Of a stretch of 64,000 nt of DNA, positions 61,838 to 64,000 are shown one piece after another; position 1 is the first letter of the stretch, and the number at the start of each line of letters is the position of its first letter. Under the pieces are notes generated by a model. That model had not been told where the DNA came from, did no database searches, and was given only the letters and a program-made list of their open reading frames with translations. The translations under genes and the position numbers were made by a program. Source of the stretch: Herbinix sp. (lineage in GTDB: Bacteria; Bacillota; Clostridia; Lachnospirales; Lachnospiraceae); NCBI GenBank assembly GCA_029240245.1, contig JARBTJ010000008.1:62001-126000 (forward strand), in the 5' to 3' direction.

Positions 61838-62246
61838 ATAAATGAACTGCTAACATTCTTTGCATAGATACAGAAGTGTAAGTACATTTGCCTTCGATCA
61901 TTTCAAATCGCTAAGCCGGATAAGCTGGTTAAGCAAAACACATACATTAATTTCGGTTATACCGTCTTGCCGAAGTTTCGGCTCTTCAGTATTCATGCTG
62001 CCATCAAGTTAGGATAAACCCAACCCTAGTGTTAATTAAACCAATGAGACTTAATTCGGTCTCATATGATCTTTTTACTATTACTTAAAGCCAGGTAAAC
62101 CCGGTTAAAAGTTAACATCTTTCATCTGTTAATTCCCTGCTGTCAAATTGGATAAATCCATTCTTAAGCTCTTGTATTCATTCCAAGCTGGGTAAGCCCA
62201 GTTTTGATTTTTGTGTTTCTTTTCCATAAGTTACCCTAGTGAAAAA
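61838..62246 (-). repeat. Array of five mini-hairpins between tRNA-Gln and tRNA-Lys
   Basis: A 409-bp spacer without a gene. Five short related hairpins lie at about 61914-61930, 62008-62024, 62088-62106, 62145-62165 and 62181-62203. On the plus strand they read as variants of CCRGGTAAACCCGG, for example CTGGGTAAGCCCAG, CCAGGTAAACCCGG, TTGGATAAATCCATT, TTAGGATAAACCCAA and CCGGATAAGCTGG. Two further hairpins lie among them: GCCGAAGTTTCGGC (about 61973) and ATGAGAC / GTCTCAT (about 62044-62067). Confidence 0.65.
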
Positions 62247-62319
62247 CTGGGCTAGGTGGATTTGAACCACCGGAATGCAGGAGTCAAAGTCCTGTGCCTT
62301 ACCGCTTGGCGATAGCCCA
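62247..62319 (-). tRNA. tRNA-Gln (anticodon TTG)
   Basis: Acceptor TGGGCTA / TAGCCCA with discriminator G. The anticodon loop CTTTGAC gives TTG, and the T-arm is GGTGGTTCAAATCCACC. Confidence 0.95.
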
Positions 62320-62323
62320 ATAA

Positions 62324-62398
62324 GGTGGATAAAGGGATTCGAACCCTTGGCCTCCAGAGCCACAATCTGGCGCGCTAACCAACTGCGCTATACCCACC
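62324..62398 (-). tRNA. tRNA-His (anticodon GTG)
   Basis: Acceptor GTGGGTA / TATCCAC with the extra 5' G pairing with C73, the histidine identity element. The anticodon is GTG within loop TTGTGGC. Confidence 0.95.
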
Positions 62399-62434
62399 AT
62401 AAATTACCACCATTTATATTATTAGATGAAAAAT

Positions 62435-62507
62435 GTGCCAGAAGGGATTCGAACCCCCGACACATGGCTTAGAAGGCCATTGCTCTATCCAACTGAGCTA
62501 CTAGCAC
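62435..62507 (-). tRNA. tRNA-Arg (anticodon TCT)
   Basis: Acceptor GTGCTAG / CTGGCAC with discriminator A. The anticodon loop CTTCTAA gives TCT. Confidence 0.95.
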
Positions 62508-62554
62508 ATTTATGGTATGATATGTTCGACTTAGGCATGTCTACTCACATATCA

Positions 62555-62625
62555 AGCGGGTGATGGGAATCGAACCCACGTATCTAGCTTGGAAGGCTAG
62601 TGTTCTACCATTGAACTACACCCGC
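62555..62625 (-). tRNA. tRNA-Gly (anticodon TCC)
   Basis: Acceptor GCGGGTG / CACCCGC with discriminator T. The anticodon loop CTTCCAA gives TCC. Confidence 0.95.
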
Positions 62626-62727
62626 ATATATCACTATTTATTATTTTGTGTAACTCCCGCTATATTTATGCAGCAGGTTCCAAAGCATTATATAAATAAT
62701 CATCACTGGTACTTATTTTGCTTTGAG

Positions 62728-62802
62728 TCGGGGTGACAGGATTCGAACCTGCGACCTCTTGATCCCAAATCAAGCACTCTAGCCAAGCTGAGCCACACCC
62801 CG
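62728..62802 (-). tRNA. tRNA-Pro (anticodon TGG)
   Basis: Acceptor CGGGGTG / CACCCCG with discriminator A. The anticodon loop TTTGGGA gives TGG. It is the first gene of the tRNA operon. Confidence 0.95.
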
Positions 62803-62945
62803 ATATACAGCCGGATTTAATCAAATCCATTCTATGAATTACTATCCGGAATTACTAAATGAATCGTGGCTTCCGATGAAATCCCAAATCCCGTATAGTA
62901 CGCTTTTCCTGGGGTTCTTTTCGTTCCCGCCGTGACGCAAGATTT

Positions 62946-62974
62946 ATTATATAATAGCATAACAGATATGTCAA
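62946..62974 (-). promoter_or_regulatory. Promoter of the tRNA operon
   Basis: On the minus strand, perfect TTGACA (62969-62974), 17-bp spacer, perfect TATAAT (62946-62951). It lies about 140 nt upstream of tRNA-Pro, in line with a stable-RNA promoter with a processed leader. Confidence 0.93.
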
Positions 62975-63070
62975 CAACTTTTTATAACTTTTTATACCCT
63001 TTTTTTTGAACAAGATTAAATCACAGTTTGCTTAGTAAAATCACGGTTTTAGCCCCTTGAAAGTAAATCT

Positions 63071-63562
63071 TTAAATTGCATCCCTCAAATAGTTCAGAGT
63101 AAAATGAGCATCCCCCTTACTATCAATATCCATTATAATAAAGGTGGGAATTCTCCCATTCTGTCTTGGTAATGCTAAGCTGCCCGGATTTATAATCCAT
63201 ATATTACTGCTTAAATCAATCATTGGTACATGGGTATGGCCAAACATAACGATATCAGCATTATTATAATAAGCTGTATCCCGAATAAGGCTTGTATTAA
63301 AATTCACACCGTAACGATGCCCATGGGTTAACATCACATTATATTTACCGATTCGGATCATCTTCTCCTTCGGTAATCTGTTAAAGAAATCATTATTGCC
63401 TGAAACAAATTCTGTCGGACAGGGAGCTATTGATTTAATAAACTCCTCCCCCCCTTCAAAATCGCCCAGGTGTATTAACAAATCGATTGGGCTTACCTTT
63501 TCCAATGTTTTTAGCAAGTAATGGTCTCTTCCATGGGTATCACTAACAATCAGTACCTTCAT
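63071..63562 (-). CDS. YfcE/MJ0936-type metallophosphoesterase
   Basis: 163 residues. Metal-binding motifs are 'LIVSDTHGRDHYL' (D-x-H), 'LIHLGDFEGGEEF' (GD), 'VSGNNDFF' (GNND), 'MLTHGHRYG' and 'VMFGHTHVPMI' (GHxH). Members hydrolyse phosphodiesters such as bis-pNPP; the natural substrate is unclear. It lies three bases downstream of rdgB, and this rdgB-yfcE order is common in clostridia. Confidence 0.95.
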   Translation of the reverse strand: MKVLIVSDTHGRDHYLLKTLEKVSPIDLLIHLGDFEGGEEFIKSIAPCPTEFVSGNNDFFNRLPKEKMIRIGKYNVMLTHGHRYGVNFNTSLIRDTAYYNNADIVMFGHTHVPMIDLSSNIWIINPGSLALPRQNGRIPTFIIMDIDSKGDAHFTLNYLRDAI

Positions 63563-63565
63563 TTG

Positions 63566-64000
63566 TTATTCTCCCGGCAATGAATCCAGATATTTTATTA
63601 TTATGTCCTTCATAACACTTAATGCTTTGCTTCGGTGGCTGATTTCATTTTTCTGCTCCGGAGACATCTCGGCAGTTGTACATTTAAATTCCGGGACATA
63701 AAAGATCGGGTCATATCCGAAGCCATGAGCACCGCTGATCTGTTTCGCTATAAATCCCTCAATCGTACCTCTGGTAACGATGGTATCCCTGTCTGGTACC
63801 GCAAATGCGATAACACATACGAATCTCGCACTACGCTCATTACCTTCGATACCGACTAATTGATCGATGATGTATTGATTCTTTATCGAATAAGGAGTAT
63901 CTTCTCCCAAATACCTGGCAGAATATACACCGGGAGCTTTACCAAGATAATCCACTTCAATTCCCGAATCATCTGCAAGTACCAACTCACCAGTTAATTC
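63566..64000 (-). CDS. rdgB: XTP/dITP diphosphatase (RdgB/HAM1), N-terminus beyond the window
   Basis: 145 codons of the C-terminal part; the gene runs off the right edge. It removes non-canonical nucleotides (XTP, dITP) by pyrophosphate release. 'VLADDSGIEVDYLGKAPGVYSARYLGE' is the central motif with the base catalyst, 'GAHGFGYDPIFYVPEF' the substrate loop, and 'EKNEISHRSKAL-like' (EQKNEISHRSKAL) the end motif. About 60 N-terminal residues are missing. It overlaps the edge in frame. Confidence 0.96.
   Translation of the reverse strand, partial: ELTGELVLADDSGIEVDYLGKAPGVYSARYLGEDTPYSIKNQYIIDQLVGIEGNERSARFVCVIAFAVPDRDTIVTRGTIEGFIAKQISGAHGFGYDPIFYVPEFKCTTAEMSPEQKNEISHRSKALSVMKDIIIKYLDSLPGE

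Noticed and set aside
61838-62246. CRISPR array in the tRNA spacer
   Set aside because: The repeated units are short, diverged hairpins with irregular spacing (about 39-94 bp) and no cas genes nearby.

Overview
The window looks like a chromosomal segment of a low-GC, endospore-forming Firmicute of the Lachnospiraceae (Clostridium/Lachnoclostridium type). Evidence: many strong AGGAGG-type ribosome sites and sigma-A promoters with 16-17 bp spacers, an alpha/beta-type small acid-soluble spore protein, Csp-like subtilases, a SigI/RsgI pair, lineage-typical DUF4364, DUF1385 and DUF6145-like genes, and family-typical core gene order (infC-rpmI-rplT, rpmE-DUF1385-prmC-prfA, tig-clpP-clpX). No prophage, insertion-sequence transposase, CRISPR array, toxin-antitoxin or recognisable defence system was seen. 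The unusual material is repeats, palindromic elements, leaders and a few poorly characterised envelope genes.

Layout. 1-9.3 kb: a truncated metal-dependent hydrolase, a CDF metal exporter, a membrane-anchored glycerophosphodiesterase, a DUF4097 lipoprotein, a truncated UPF0145 remnant, a CPBP protease, a D-Ala-D-Ala carboxypeptidase and a DUF4097/LiaF-like pair. 9.3-15.4 kb: three tandem S8 proteases with intact catalytic residues, a 51-bp minisatellite and a 186-bp hairpin. 15.4-17.7 kb: the infC-rpmI-rplT operon with a leader attenuator, and an ECF S component. 17.7-22.3 kb: a decayed stretch, a second CPBP protease and two unknown membrane-anchored proteins. 22.3-38.4 kb: mostly minus-strand housekeeping (asd, dusB, coaX, argF, a patatin, an LTA-synthase-like protein, SPFH/NfeD, an rRNA methyltransferase, prfA, prmC, DUF1385, rpmE, rho). 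38.4-50.9 kb: malic enzyme, radical SAM, DUF4364, engB, clpX, clpP, tig, glmM, a spore SASP, ddl and murF. 50.9-58 kb: a Na+/alanine symporter, a DJ-1 protein, a choice-of-anchor A/Pro-rich/Cys-rich protein divergent from sigI-rsgI, and ktrA. 58-64 kb: DedA, KtrB, an AEC transporter, seven tRNA genes, a phosphodiesterase and the 3' part of rdgB.

Functional themes. Envelope building and sensing dominate: ddl, murF, glmM, the carboxypeptidase, the LTA-synthase-like enzyme, DUF4097/LiaF-like proteins and SigI/RsgI. Translation and protein quality control form the second theme: infC, rplT, rpmI, rpmE, prfA, prmC, tig, clpP, clpX and tRNAs. Spore biology is represented by the SASP and the Csp-like proteases.

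Non-coding structure is rich. It includes a palindromic repeat family in three intergenic copies, a MITE-like perfect hairpin flanked by a 6-bp direct repeat, a five-fold mini-hairpin array between two tRNA genes, and repeated Shine-Dalgarno-like segments ahead of tig. All calls rest on reading the sequence and on recall of protein families; no database search was possible.
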